Source: Hibiscus mutabilis (lineage: Eukaryota > Streptophyta > Magnoliopsida > Malvales > Malvaceae). From it: a DNA stretch of 64,000 nt. The notes under the pieces were generated by a model. It saw only the letters and a list, made by a program, of their open reading frames with translations, had not been told where the DNA came from and did no database searches. The stretch's first letter is position 1, and every line of letters begins with the position of its first letter. The stretch spans positions 78,511,693-78,575,692 of the forward strand of contig CM033712.1 of assembly GCA_019671005.1 (NCBI GenBank). Direction: 5' to 3'. Below, piece by piece: positions 35,341-46,446 of the stretch. A program made the position numbers and the translations under genes.

Positions 35341-37183
35341 AATCTCGATTCAACCTTAATTTTAATATAATATAATCCGATCCGATGACCCAACCCAGCA
35401 TAGTAGAATCATAATCGAATCTCGGACCTGACATCATAATCTAATAAAAAATCAGACTAAACTCGCTCGTCTCAAAAAAATAATAATATTATATACTATA
35501 TAAAAATATTTATAAAATAAAAAGAATATTTTAGTAAATATACCAAGATAGATATGACATATTTTATCTAAACCCGACCCCAAAATTTTTATCAAAAATC
35601 CTGTCCCGTCCCACCCCCTCTAATCTCCTATTAAAAAAAACTCAAACCTAATTTGGTCGAAACATGTCAGGGTTGAAGGCCATTTATATGTATACCAAAC
35701 ATTGTAATATCACTTTCTTAATGTTATGCCGCTATATTCTCCCTCTCTCACTATATAATCTTCAATACTGGACAGTCTAAAACTCAAAAAAACGTGTTTT
35801 GTACACCTCCAACTCTAGAACCTTAAGAGGCTACAAAAGATCATCTGAAAACTACGTTGTTACATCTTCTGGACGATTATTATTTTAATAAGTTTAACGT
35901 CGAATTCACCTGTTTCATTAGTCGAGTCTACTATCAATATATAAACATGACAACTAAACAAACACGTCAATTAAATATCAATCCATCAAAAGGGATCAAA
36001 ATTAACATGTTGTTGACCGATATTTAAGGGTGTCAAGATTTCTCCTTAAATATCCAAAAAGAGAGCAAAAATAATATTCTTAAAAAACATCCTCTCTCGT
36101 GAGACTTATACCCTCTGACCTTTCTCCTTTGATCTATACTCTTTCTCTCTAACCGCCAGATATAATGGCTCTTTGCCTAAATCAAAAAGTTCACTATCCA
36201 AAATCACCACCATAATTTAGGGTATATATATATTTTTTTAAATTGTAAAATATTTCAGCATCCTAAGAGATATTTTGGTTCATATTAATTCCTAAAATTT
36301 TATTTTTATATGAAATTTACCCACAATTATCATACCGAAGTCTATTTGTATACGGTAAGACTCAACTTGAACTTTAACAGAAATCGATATTTTTTCGACC
36401 TGAATTTTATCCGTCAACGACATTACCTGACATGAACATGGCCCGACCTAAAGTCCATCCGAACTTGAATTAACCCGTTAATTAACTGATTCAGACCCGA
36501 ACCGTTTTGGCCTGAACTGAAATTTACCCGATCCGAACCCGAACCCGAACTCAATATGATTTGAAATCAACCTTATAATTACCTGAATTTGAGTCGACTC
36601 GAACCCGACCTGATCCGAGTCGAACCATTAAATTGACTTGACATAATCCGTATCTGATTTAATATGATTTGACATGACCTAAAACCTGAACGATTACCTG
36701 ATTTCACATCCTACTTTTAGCAGGAGTATCTGTCCCTTTCTAGAAAGATTGGTTACATATTTGTTTAATTTTTGAGTTCACCGTTGTAGGCAAGATAAAT
36801 TGTTGATTTCAGTAATTAAAAATGCTGAAAATATCAACTTTAATAATAATAATAATAATTTTGTTTAATATATAAAGGATTTTTTTATATCTATTTGAGA
36901 GAAATAATTAAATCCCTTCTTAAATTTATGGATCATCATTGCCTGATGTACTGTTAGCTTCCGGTTCATTGGAAGATGTCAGCAATTGTCTTCAACCTTT
37001 AACCATATCCATCAATATACAAGCTAATTATATATTGTATTAATATTTGCTGGTTTCAACAGTAGTGCCCATAAATTAATGTTCCCCAATACCAGGACAT
37101 AATATTTTCCCCTTTCTTCGATGAAGCAAAACCCTTGTTTTAATATTAATAACATGTGGCTTTTCCTTTGACATACATCTGTC
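35341..37183. other. AT-rich intergenic DNA
   Basis: No gene or RNA recognised. Contains the 'gacccgaacc' repeat zone at 36340-36720 and a short (TAA)n at 36841-36857. Confidence 0.4.
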
Positions 37184-37287
37184 CAGTGACAGACGGATCT
37201 AGATGAGTTTGGAGATAGCCTATTAAGTTTCTTTTTAAAAAATTAATTTATTTTATATAATTTTCTTAATTTTCATAAATTAATTTT

Positions 37288-38475
37288 GGGTAAACTATCT
37301 CAGTGATCACCGGACTAATTGAGGATACCTATTTTGACAATTAAACTATCGAAATCGTCAATCAGACACTAAACTTATTAAATCAACTTATTTTTATCAC
37401 CGCCGTTAAAAAATTAACGGACGGGTAAAGTGACAGTTAACGAAAATTTGTAAAATTACATATTTAGTCCATATTATTTACCTATAATTTTAATTTGATT
37501 CTAATTTAAATTAAATTAATTAAAATTAATCATTCAATCGGGTAACAACACGTGTCATCACCCGATTGGGTACAATTTATTTTAATTTTTAATTTAATTT
37601 ATTTAATATATTAATTTTCCTCAAACCAAAGAGTGACATGTGTCATCGCCTGGTTAAAGGAAAATTAAAGAAACAAGGAGTGTGCTTGGAGTGGATTGAA
37701 CCTGAGAACTCTTGGGTAATACCAAGGCCATTACCACTGTGTCAAATCACCTATATTGATACAAATTACACCTATATATATATATATCTTATAATACTGT
37801 AATTGTTAGGGAAAAAGAAGCAAAAATGATTGAGAGGGGATTTAAACTTAGGTCATTTGGAATGTGTAAAAATATACAAACCACTAAATTAATTCAATTT
37901 TTTAGTAGAAATTTAAAGTATTTTGAATATATTTAAAGAATAGTTGAAGCAAGATTTAAAACGAAAACAAATTTATGGTTTTTATATTTTTAGATTAAAT
38001 TGAATACTTTTTCCCCCTCACATTTAGTTTAATAATTTCATATATATAATATTGAAACAAATTTTAATTTAATTAATAATTTAAATTTCTCACATTAATT
38101 AAATATCTTATAAACATGTATATTAAATATATACATTTTAATATATAATCAATAAATTAAAATATTTAATAAATGTGAGAAATTAAAATTATTAATTAAA
38201 TTAAAAAACCGTTTTAATATTATATATATAATTATTAAACTAAATGTGAGGGAAAAAGTATTTAATTTAATCTAAAAATATAAAAACCATAAATTTGTTT
38301 TCATTTTAAATATTGCTTCAACTATACTTTAAATATATTCAAAATATTTTAATGTTTTACTAAAAAATTGAATTAATTTAGCGGTTTGTATATTTTTACA
38401 CATTTCAAATGACCTAAGTTCGAATCCCCTCTCAATCATTTTTACTTCTTTTTCCCTAACAATTACAGTATTATA

Positions 38476-38517
<42 letters not shown>

Positions 38518-39134
38518 TGTAATTTGTATAATTATAAGTAGTTTAGCGCAATGGTAATGTCCTTGGTATTTTACCTAGGAGGTTTTGAACTCAAAACCTC
38601 CTAAACACACTCTTTGTTTTTTTTAATTTTCCTTTAATCGGGCGGTGACACGTGTCACTACTTAGTTGGAGGAAAATTAATATATTAAATATTAAATAAA
38701 TTAAATTAAAAATTAAAATTAATCATCCAATCGGATGACGACATATTCCTTTAATCGGGTGGTGACACGTGTCACTACTTAGTTGAAGGAAAATTAATAT
38801 ATTAAATATTAAATAAATTAAATTAAAAATTAAATTTAATTGCCCAATCAGGTGATGACATATGTCGTCATCCGATGATTAATTTTAATTTTTAATTTAA
38901 TTTAAATTAGGACCAAATTAAATTATAGGTAAATAATAGTGACTAAATGTATAATTTTACAAATTTTTATAAATTGCCACGTTACCCACCATTACCTATC
39001 CGTTAGTTTTTTAACGCCGGTGGTCAAAATAAGTTGATTTAATAAGTTTAGTGGTCTGATTGATGACTCGATAGTTCGGTGGTCGAAATAAATATCTCAA
39101 TTAATTTGGTGGTCACTGAAATAATAGTTTACCC
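37288..39134. mobile_element. foldback Mutator-like element (1.85 kb)
   Basis: It begins GGGTAAACTATCTCAGTGAT and ends with the complement (ATAGTTTACCC), flanked by a perfect 9-bp duplication ATTAATTTT (37279-37287, 39135-39143), the size made by Mutator transposases. Almost the whole element is inverted repeat: two arms of about 0.8-0.95 kb around a loop near 38097-38171. No transposase is encoded, so it is non-autonomous. The right arm is longer because about 115 bp ('tcctttaatcggg' unit, 38632-38848) is duplicated in tandem. A transcript across it would form a long hairpin, a good source of small interfering RNA. Confidence 0.88.
38463..38510. repeat. (TA)n microsatellite in MULE arm
   Basis: A TA run in the right arm; the left arm has a shorter counterpart near 37772-37788. 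Confidence 0.8.
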
Positions 39135-39205
39135 ATTAATTTTTAATTTTATATAATTTTTATGAACTGTGTCTACTTTCAAAAGTATTATTAGATTTGT
39201 CACTG

Positions 39206-39467
39206 CATCTACTTCAGTAAATATATTCGTTGTTTGAAGAACACATCACATACTCCTATATCCATGGGAGTTTGTTTTTTTCTTTTCTCACTAATTAATT
39301 TCTCAGCTCCTTAAGGATGAAGGAGTTCACTAGTTTGAGGACAAGTGTTTTCTGTCAGCTTGACACTGGTCTAATCTGGACAATTTTTCCAATGCAAAGC
39401 CAACAGCCAAGCAGCTCCTTTACATGTGTCAAAACCCAGTTCCCTTGACTCTAATGAAACTGGCAGC
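39206..39467 (+). promoter_or_regulatory. proximal promoter and leader of the DREB-type gene
   Basis: The 260 bp between the transposon edge and the assumed start codon. A weak TATA-like TATATCC is at 39256. Three upstream ATGs (39263, 39392, 39424) are out of frame with the main reading frame and open short reading frames, which may lower translation or indicate a different transcript start. Confidence 0.35.
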
Positions 39468-40079
39468 ATGCTTTTAAATTCCCCCAATAAATCAGTGCAG
39501 CTTTCTGCTCTTTTGGGCGTGCAAAATTCAACAATGGAAGCTCAAGTCAAAACAACTTTTGGTGAGCAGTCTTCCATGGGGAAATCAAGGAAAGGCTGTA
39601 TGAGGGGAAAAGGTGGTCCTGAAAACGCTATGTGTAAATATAGAGGTGTACGGCAAAGGACATGGGGAAAATGGGTAGCTGAGATCCGAGAACCAAACCG
39701 AGGCAGCAGGCTTTGGCTCGGCACTTTCAACACATCTTTTGAAGCTGCACTGGCGTATGATGCAGCCGCTAGGAAACTGTATGGTTCATCTGCTAAAATC
39801 AACCTGCCTCAGCCTCATACCACTTTGCCTGGAAACTTTGTTGAAAAAACAATGGGGAATGGTAATCTCTGTGTTGTGGATTCACCACCAGGTTCTAGTG
39901 AAGAGAGGTTGGTGAGGACAGAAATGAAGACCAGTGAGTTCGAGGGGTCGAGTTTTGGTGATGATGGAGTTGAAGTGTTTAATTGGCCTGAGTTTTCATT
40001 GGAGAACGACTTGTTGGAAATGGTTGGTGTTGATGTTTGGAATGAAATTGCTGGAATTCAGAATCAATGGCTGTTTTAA
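39468..40079 (+). CDS. AP2/ERF transcription factor, DREB2-type
   Basis: 203 residues from the first in-frame ATG (39468); the open frame extends upstream to about 39390 without a start codon. An acidic/serine-rich N-terminus is followed by the basic signature KSRKGCMRGKGGPENA (about residues 39-54) and one AP2 domain (about 58-114): YRGVRQRTWGKWVAEIREP, NRGSRLWLGTF, EAALAYDAAARKLYG. Valine and glutamate at AP2 positions 14 and 19 (V70, E75) mark the DREB subfamily, which binds the DRE/CRT core CCGAC. The preceding CMRGKGGPEN motif places it with the DREB2 (A-2) group, near DREB2D/F. The C-terminus is acidic (EVFNWPEFSLENDLLEM), a likely activation domain. Intronless, as usual for the family. 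Its function is presumably dehydration or heat response. Confidence 0.9.
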   Translation: MLLNSPNKSVQLSALLGVQNSTMEAQVKTTFGEQSSMGKSRKGCMRGKGGPENAMCKYRGVRQRTWGKWVAEIREPNRGSRLWLGTFNTSFEAALAYDAAARKLYGSSAKINLPQPHTTLPGNFVEKTMGNGNLCVVDSPPGSSEERLVRTEMKTSEFEGSSFGDDGVEVFNWPEFSLENDLLEMVGVDVWNEIAGIQNQWLF

Positions 40080-41320
40080 GCTTGTGCTTTAGGTGTCAAG
40101 TTTTCTTGATAATCATATAGTTTTAAGGGTCTGGTTTTGTGGTGTTTTTTAGTTGCTTGGTGCCATTGTGGCAGGATTTTCTGTACTTTTTTCTCTGCTT
40201 CAACAATGGCTCTGAAACTTTCAACTTACTCAACTTTTCTTCTTCCAAAGAAATGGGAAGTTGTTTAGATTGTACTGGTGTAGCCATTAGTCTTAATAAT
40301 GTTCTCAAGCCTTTTTCTTATTTGAATTAGCCATGTCTAAATAATTAAAATATCAGTGAAGAATTAAAGATAATTAATTGCAGCAACCAGGCCAGTACAT
40401 GTATAAAGAATTAATTATTTTTCGTCCTTCAAATTTCAAGTAAGGTAAGAATAATTTATTTAGTTTATTCAAAATAAATTTAAAGAAAGTACATTGATTA
40501 CTTAAAAAATTTATACGGAACAAATTTTAAACCAAAAACCATCTATTTTTTTTAACCAAAAAGAAACCAGATCTTTGATAAATTATAACACTGCTTGAAC
40601 TGTTGTCGAAGGGGGGGGGGGGCATGAATTAGGCTATTCAATAATGAGCCAGATCATCAACATATAAAAGTCAAAACGGTACCTGTTTTAAGATTGGCTG
40701 ACACAATAATCTCCAGGTTTTGGAAACTTTAGACAACTTTTCCTGGGGTGAAAAGTTAAGGTAAAAAATAGGAGCGGAACCAAAAAAAATTTATTTAAGA
40801 TGTGTTATTCTTTTTTGAATTATATTTAATGAGTGTCACTTATTTATTTTTAAATATATATTATATAAAAAAAAATTCTTAAAATTTGGGTGAATCTCTA
40901 ATGGATCAAAGAACACAGATCCAAGAACAGTTGATATTGTGGTTGGGTTTTCCCCACAACACAAGATGATGGTTCCTTAGTCTCCTAGACTATAAATAAT
41001 ATGCCAATATGCTAAAACCAATATGTTTTTGGGCCAAAGCCCAACATTTGTCCAATTGAATAGAAAATGCCCGACTTAAGATGGATATATCATATATATA
41101 TATATGTCATTATTATTTTTTGAACAATTTTCAATTAGGGAAGAGAATTTACTCTTAATTGATTTTGAACTCACAATCTAAGAAAGAGGGAAGAGTGTTA
41201 CCTGAAAGTTTTAATCATTTGCTCTAAAGATTATCGATTATATAGGTTATTATTAGATGCACCGTTAGTGAAATATCTTTTTTTACAAGCGAACTTTTTA
41301 GAGTTGTCAGATGTCTTTTT
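40080..41320. other. DREB 3' UTR and intergenic DNA
   Basis: About 40080-40350 should be the 3' UTR. Beyond it I see only AT-rich DNA with a G12 run (40611-40622) and a short (AT)n (41087-41105). A tRNA-like B-box remnant lies on the minus strand near 41165-41235. Confidence 0.4.
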
Positions 41321-41324
41321 AGTG

Positions 41325-41705
41325 GTTCTAAACTAAAATTCTTAAAATCTAAACTTTAATTATATTATGTAAAATTTAATTAGTTTTACACTAATTTAAA
41401 TTATTGGATGAGTGAATTGGATGGATATGATTAAATACTCATATATTTTTCCTTAAAAATCTCATCATTTAGACTATCTATGAACAAATATTATCTTGTA
41501 ATAACTTTTAGATTATTCAAAAAAATCTCATCATTTATGACTATTGAATGAGTGAAATGGATTGATATGATTAAATACTTATCTATTTTCCTTAAAAATC
41601 TCCTTATTTTTAATTTTTTAATTTTATCTATCAATTTCACTTATCCAATGATCATAAATTAATGTAAAACTCAATAACTTTACGAAATGTAAGAATCTTA
41701 TCCCA
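41325..41705. repeat. MITE-like inverted repeat
   Basis: The outer parts are complementary ('tgtaaaatttaattagtttt' on the left against 'aaaactcaataactttacg' on the right). Inside, a segment beginning 'gatgagtgaattggatgga' at about 41406 recurs at about 41545 with few changes. No coding capacity. Confidence 0.5.
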
Positions 41706-41709
41706 TATA

Positions 41710-42703
41710 TAAAACAAATTTTAATGCCATACATTAACTATATCTTTTTCTCATCTTCTACCGATAATTTTAGAATATAAATCACCGAAAGAAATAAATT
41801 ATTATGTCTCACTAGGATTACTTTTTGTGTTCACATTACGACTTTTCTTTATTTTGCAAATTGGAATGATATATACCTACAATTTTAATATTAGATGTAA
41901 AATATATCTGCCAAGGGTGTGGGCATCATATAGTGACAACAGTAATAAACAACTTAGTTTGTGCAAATACAAATGAAAACAACAATCCTTGACAGGCACA
42001 ATTTGTTTCATATATTTAATTTCATGTTTACAGACCCCCCCCCCCCACCCAACATTTTGGTTGGAAACAAAACATGGATCATCTTTTGTCAATTAGTTGT
42101 CTTTGGTTCTTAAAACAACCAAATCTGATCACTTGGAAACAATATCTCACTAAAACTAAAGAAACCCAAAACTCAAAGAAGAGTTCTTTTCATTTGCAAT
42201 ATCATGCCATTATTAAAGGGGAAATTTAAGAGAATATGACATGTAAAAATTAATGAAACTTAATTCATTAGTATTGAGGATTGCTCAACTTAAAACCTTT
42301 CCTTTGATCATATATTAAATTTTGCAATTAATTTAACTTCAAAAAAATATATATTTTCATTGAACGAATGGAATTTTATTTTATAAACAAATAAGTAGAA
42401 TGTATATTAATTAATTAGTGTTTTTGCATTAACATGTAATTTTTCATTTCTTATATAAAATTTATGGCTTCTAATATTATTTAAAATTGTTTATGGATGT
42501 GAAAAAAATAAATATAAAAATCAACTATTAATAATATAATAACTTTATAATGAAAATCTTAAAATATATAAGTTTTTTACTGCATCATCGAGATAATCTG
42601 CCTAATCATAGGGTTACATGGTAATATGGTGTATTTAATTTTAGAAGTACTATTCACCAAATTGGTTGTATATGATCTGCCAATATAATACATGATATTT
42701 ACC
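41710..42703. other. AT-rich intergenic DNA
   Basis: No gene found. A C12 run lies at 42035-42046. Confidence 0.4.
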
Positions 42704-44102
42704 AAACATGTAACCCCAATACCTGCCTATGCGTTTTACTTAAATTCCATGAGGGTCACAACATATTTTCCAAACTTCTATGAAAATATTTCCAAGTTAA
42801 AGTCTCATAATAAATAATACTTATATGCCATAGAATAAAATACCAAACATTTAGTCTAAACCATATCGAAACTTTAATTACAAAAAAGGTCATATCCGGC
42901 AATTTAGTAAAGTATACAATATCAAAATATAGGCTCATGTCACCCAAATAAAGACAATATGGTGGATAGAAACATTACAACAAAAGATGAGTATGAATGT
43001 GTCGATCCTCCAAGTGCCAAGTCCTAGGGTAGCCTATCCAAACGTATCTGAAAGGGGGAAAGATTTGGAGGTGGTGTGAGCTAGGGAGCTCAGTGTGTTC
43101 CAAGTGCAAAAGAACATATATATATAGATCAGATGTGCATAAATCATTTCAGATCATATTATAAGTGCAACCAAGGTTCCATTATAACCTAACTACCCTC
43201 CAACTGAACACCAAAATGCAATCCCCGTGAACTTCACACTGAATGACTTATCCCAGGCCCGCGGGCGTAGGAGCCTACCCAGAAAGTCTTACCCTAGGCC
43301 CATTGGGCGTAGGAGCTTAATCGAAGGATTTACCAGCTGGATCAGGGCTGTTCCTGCAGACACTTCAAAGCATATCTCAAGAGTATACCCCAAGTAAAAC
43401 AGTTCAGTTCAATATGCATTGTCATCGGGATTTGGATAGCAGACATGTAATTATCTCCATTACACAGAAACCAGATATCTCAAATTTAGATCAGACATGA
43501 GGCGTACTTCCAAACATATTACGTAGTCATGCTTTCAAACATAAAGTAATCATGTTTTCCAAACATAAGGTAATAATGCTTTTCAAACAGGAAGTAATCA
43601 TGCTTTTTTAATCCAGAGAATATTTCATAATATATTCAGAGAAATCATTCCAAAGTTCACGTAAAACAATAATATAACACGCACGGAACACACCTCAAAA
43701 GCTGGTCAGAGAGGTCTATCGGGAACCTGCCTCACTACGCTCTACCACTGTGCTAAGTCTTAAAACATAATGGATTAATGTAACTACGAGAAATAAACTC
43801 TAACTTAAATTGATCATAAAGTTTACAAGATCATACTAGTAACGGGGGCGCACGGATGAGCAGATCGAGAGGAGTTGGGTAGAGCAGACGAATATTTGGG
43901 GGAGTCTTGGGTACCTTTAAACAAATAATATTTACATTAGTCATTTAATTAAAATAACCATTCTAAAGTAACAACTTATTAAATAAGCAAGTTCGGGTTT
44001 AAGGTTAGATTCAAAGGCTTTCAAGTTAGAATTTAGCGAAACGGATTTCGAAAATAGACTCAGGACGTCGAAAAATATAAAATAGGGGTTTTCGGAAAAA
44101 TT

Positions 44103-44196
44103 GACTTTTTGGTCAACGGTCAACGCTGACGTCAACAGTCAACTCTGACGTCAGCAGTCAATGTTGACGTCATCAGTGAACATGTCAACTGAGTGG
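44103..44196. promoter_or_regulatory. array of TGACGTCA and TTGAC motifs in the LTR
   Basis: Three perfect TGACGTCA palindromes at 44127-44134, 44146-44153 and 44165-44172, exactly 19 bp apart, among repeated GTCAA/TTGAC cores. TGACG is the binding core of TGA-type bZIP factors and TTGAC the W-box core of WRKY factors. The repeated unit is about 19 bp. Confidence 0.6.
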
Positions 44197-44947
44197 ACTC
44201 GGACGAGTTGACTCACTAAATTGACTCTATAAGCTAACTCGGTGGGTTGGGTTATGGGTTTGGACCGGTTTTGGTCGGATCGGTTTAACCGGGTTATGCC
44301 GATTATCTTATCCCACACAATTCGGTTGTCGGACGGTCACTAGAATGGTCGCCGAAGACCCGAAATGCCACATATAGGCCGGAATATGAACAGAAATTAA
44401 ACCAAAGCTTCAACTAACATGAACTTGAATCGATAGGAGGTCGGATTCTTACCCAAACTTACCTAAACAAAAAGGAGGTGGCCGAAGATGACGTAGCTCC
44501 GACGAAGCCCTTGCTGGAGTCGAACGGACGATTTATCGGTTAGGCTTTGCTCGGTTCGACGTGGGAAGTTTGGTGGTGGTAACAACGATGGCCGGGGATG
44601 ACGGACGGCGGCGCAATCGCAAAAAAAAAAAAACAAAGGCAGGTTGTTCACGAAACTTTCAAACCGTTGCCCATGGCAAACAACGGCTCCGAAGTGCGAG
44701 TGGCTGGCGGCGACAAGTTTGGGGCAGAATGGCACACACGTTAGTGGCAGTGGTGACGTGCACGGCGCGACGGATTGGGCGAGCGGCGATACGAAGCTGG
44801 TAGGAGCGTTTGGGAAAGAAAATTATGGTAGATTTAGATCTGACGTATTAATTTTTTGGTAGGTGGAAAGGCATATCAAGATAATATTTAACCTTAGTAA
44901 GGAGACCGATAAGATTCAAAAGAAATTCGAGAAACTTAAACAATAAG

Positions 44948-45020
44948 AGCTACTCAGCTTAGTTGGCTAGGTCATTAGCCAAGACACTAAAAGGTTGTGA
45001 GTTTGATTCCCACAATTAGC
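44948..45020 (+). other. tRNA-like sequence (pseudo-tRNA or SINE head)
   Basis: 73 bp with an A-box-like TCAGCTTAGTTGG, an anticodon-arm-like TTAG...CTAA stem, a T-arm TTGTGAGTTTGATTCCCACAA with B-box core, and GCTA/TAGC closing ends. Stems are imperfect, so I take it as tRNA-derived rather than a working tRNA gene. Confidence 0.45.
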
Positions 45021-45065
45021 ACCCCTTTACTCTTTTTTTATTCTTAAACAAGGTGTTACAAAACA

Positions 45066-45732
45066 TAAAATGAAAAATAATTAGAATATTTCAAAAGCAA
45101 TTGAAGAATATTATTACTCACGTAATCATATCGATTTTTACTCCACTTCTAAGAATTGAATAATGTAATTTAAACATCCAATTACACCTAAATTCAATTA
45201 TAAACTTTCAAAATGTACCTAATTTTGTTTCAATTTTTATTGTGTTATTTTCTTTTTCTTTTGTTAGTTGAATTACACCTTCAATTATACGTTGACTTTT
45301 CAGAAGAACCCTTAATTTTGTTTGAGTTTTTCATTTTTAATTTTCTTCTTGTTTTATCTTGAATTGTTTGGGTTTTTCATTTTGCTTTTGTTTTATTCTT
45401 ATTTTGTTCACTTCTTGTTATTTATTACATGAGTTTCCATTTTTTTGTTAGGATATTTGTTTTTATATAATAATTAAAAAATAGTTTTGGACAAATTTAA
45501 AAAAATTCAAAAATAGTTTTAAGTTCAAACAACTTGAAAATATATTTGATGAGTTTTCATAAGGTTTTGGAAGGCTCCAAACATTTTTAAAAAAAAACTA
45601 AACCTGAGATTTCTTAGTGCTCAAATTGTTTTATTTTTGTATAGACACACTTGTGAGCTAAATTGTCAATGTATGCTCAAATGTATTAGGTTTGAGTGAG
45701 AGCTTTAGAGTGCAAACATTCACCTCGTGAGA
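45066..45732. other. AT-rich intergenic DNA
   Basis: No gene seen; T-rich runs dominate 45220-45470. Confidence 0.35.
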
Positions 45733-46080
45733 GGAATTTTAGTTTGCTTTTATTTCTCTTGTAAAGAGGGGTTTCCAAAGCTTTGGATGCTAGACTTTGT
45801 GGTATAAGTCTAGGTTGTAAAGGGTTGTCTCCTTAGTCTAGAAAAGGAAAAGAAATTCTAGTGAATTTAAAAATCTCTAGTGGGGAAGAAATTCTTGTGA
45901 TAGGGATTTTAGTTTGCTTTTATTTCTCTTGTAAAGAGGGGTTCCCAAAGCTTTGGGTATAAGCTTTGGATACTAGACTTTGTGGTATAAGTCTAGGTTG
46001 TAAAGGGTTGTCTCCTTAGCCTAGAAAAGGGGGAAGAAATTCTAGTGAATTAGGAAATCCTTAGTGGGGAAGCTAAGGTA
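45733..46080 (+). repeat. tandem repeat of about 171 bp x 2, copia-LTR-like
   Basis: Units 45733-45903 and 45904-46080 share 'attttagtttgcttttattt', 'tctcttgtaaagaggggtt', 'gtggtataagtctaggttg' and 'taaagggttgtctccttag'. This phrasing resembles the R/U5 part of plant copia LTRs. No reverse-transcription signals were found next to it. Confidence 0.7.
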
Positions 46081-46446
46081 ATGGATGTAAGCTTTCTTTT
46101 GAAGCCGAACTACTCTAAATTTCTTGTGTCCTTATTCTAGCTTTTTGTTTCTACCACCATTACCAAAAATTGAACTTCACCACTTGGCAAGCAAATCGGT
46201 TGAGGAATTTGAATTCAATATTTTCTGTTTTTCCCCTCTATATTTGTAGTGTTTCTTTTTTGTGGATGAGTCTACCATGTGCGACGAACACCGTTGAACA
46301 CCACTAATACTGAACACCACTGAACATCATTAAATTGATTAATAAATATTAAAAATTTCAAGGACTCAACATACAATTAATAAGTATTTTAAAAAATCAA
46401 TTAAAGTATTTTCTATATGTATTAAACTTTTAAATTTTTTAATAAA

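Larger units (their letters stand above)
37184..39205. mobile_element. small hAT-like element, split by a nested MULE
   Basis: The left end starts CAGTGACAGACGGATCTA and the right end finishes TAGATTTGTCACTG, an imperfect inverted repeat. CATCT follows both outer edges in the same register (37176-37180, 39206-39210), possibly part of an 8-bp hAT duplication. Its own sequence is only about 170 bp; the rest is the nested MULE. A related copy at 52136-52303 shares 'gtctactttcaaaagta' and the ends, without the MULE. Confidence 0.55.
42709..45060. mobile_element. solo LTR, about 2.35 kb
   Basis: The segment starts TGTAACCCC and ends GGTGTTACA (TGTAAC/GTTACA termini) and is flanked by AAACA on both sides (42704-42708, 45061-45065), a 5-bp target duplication. 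There is no internal gag-pol. Length and termini suggest a Ty3/gypsy LTR of the chromovirus/Tekay kind, but no coding evidence confirms the family. Orientation is not certain. The GC-rich stretch at 44460-44800 with ORFs on both strands is LTR sequence and not, in my view, a gene. Confidence 0.72.

Noticed and set aside
44463..44862. Overlapping ORFs of 72-90 residues on both strands in a GC-rich patch
   Set aside because: They lie wholly inside the 2.35-kb solo LTR bounded by TGTAAC/GTTACA and AAACA; no domain is recognisable and the strands compete.
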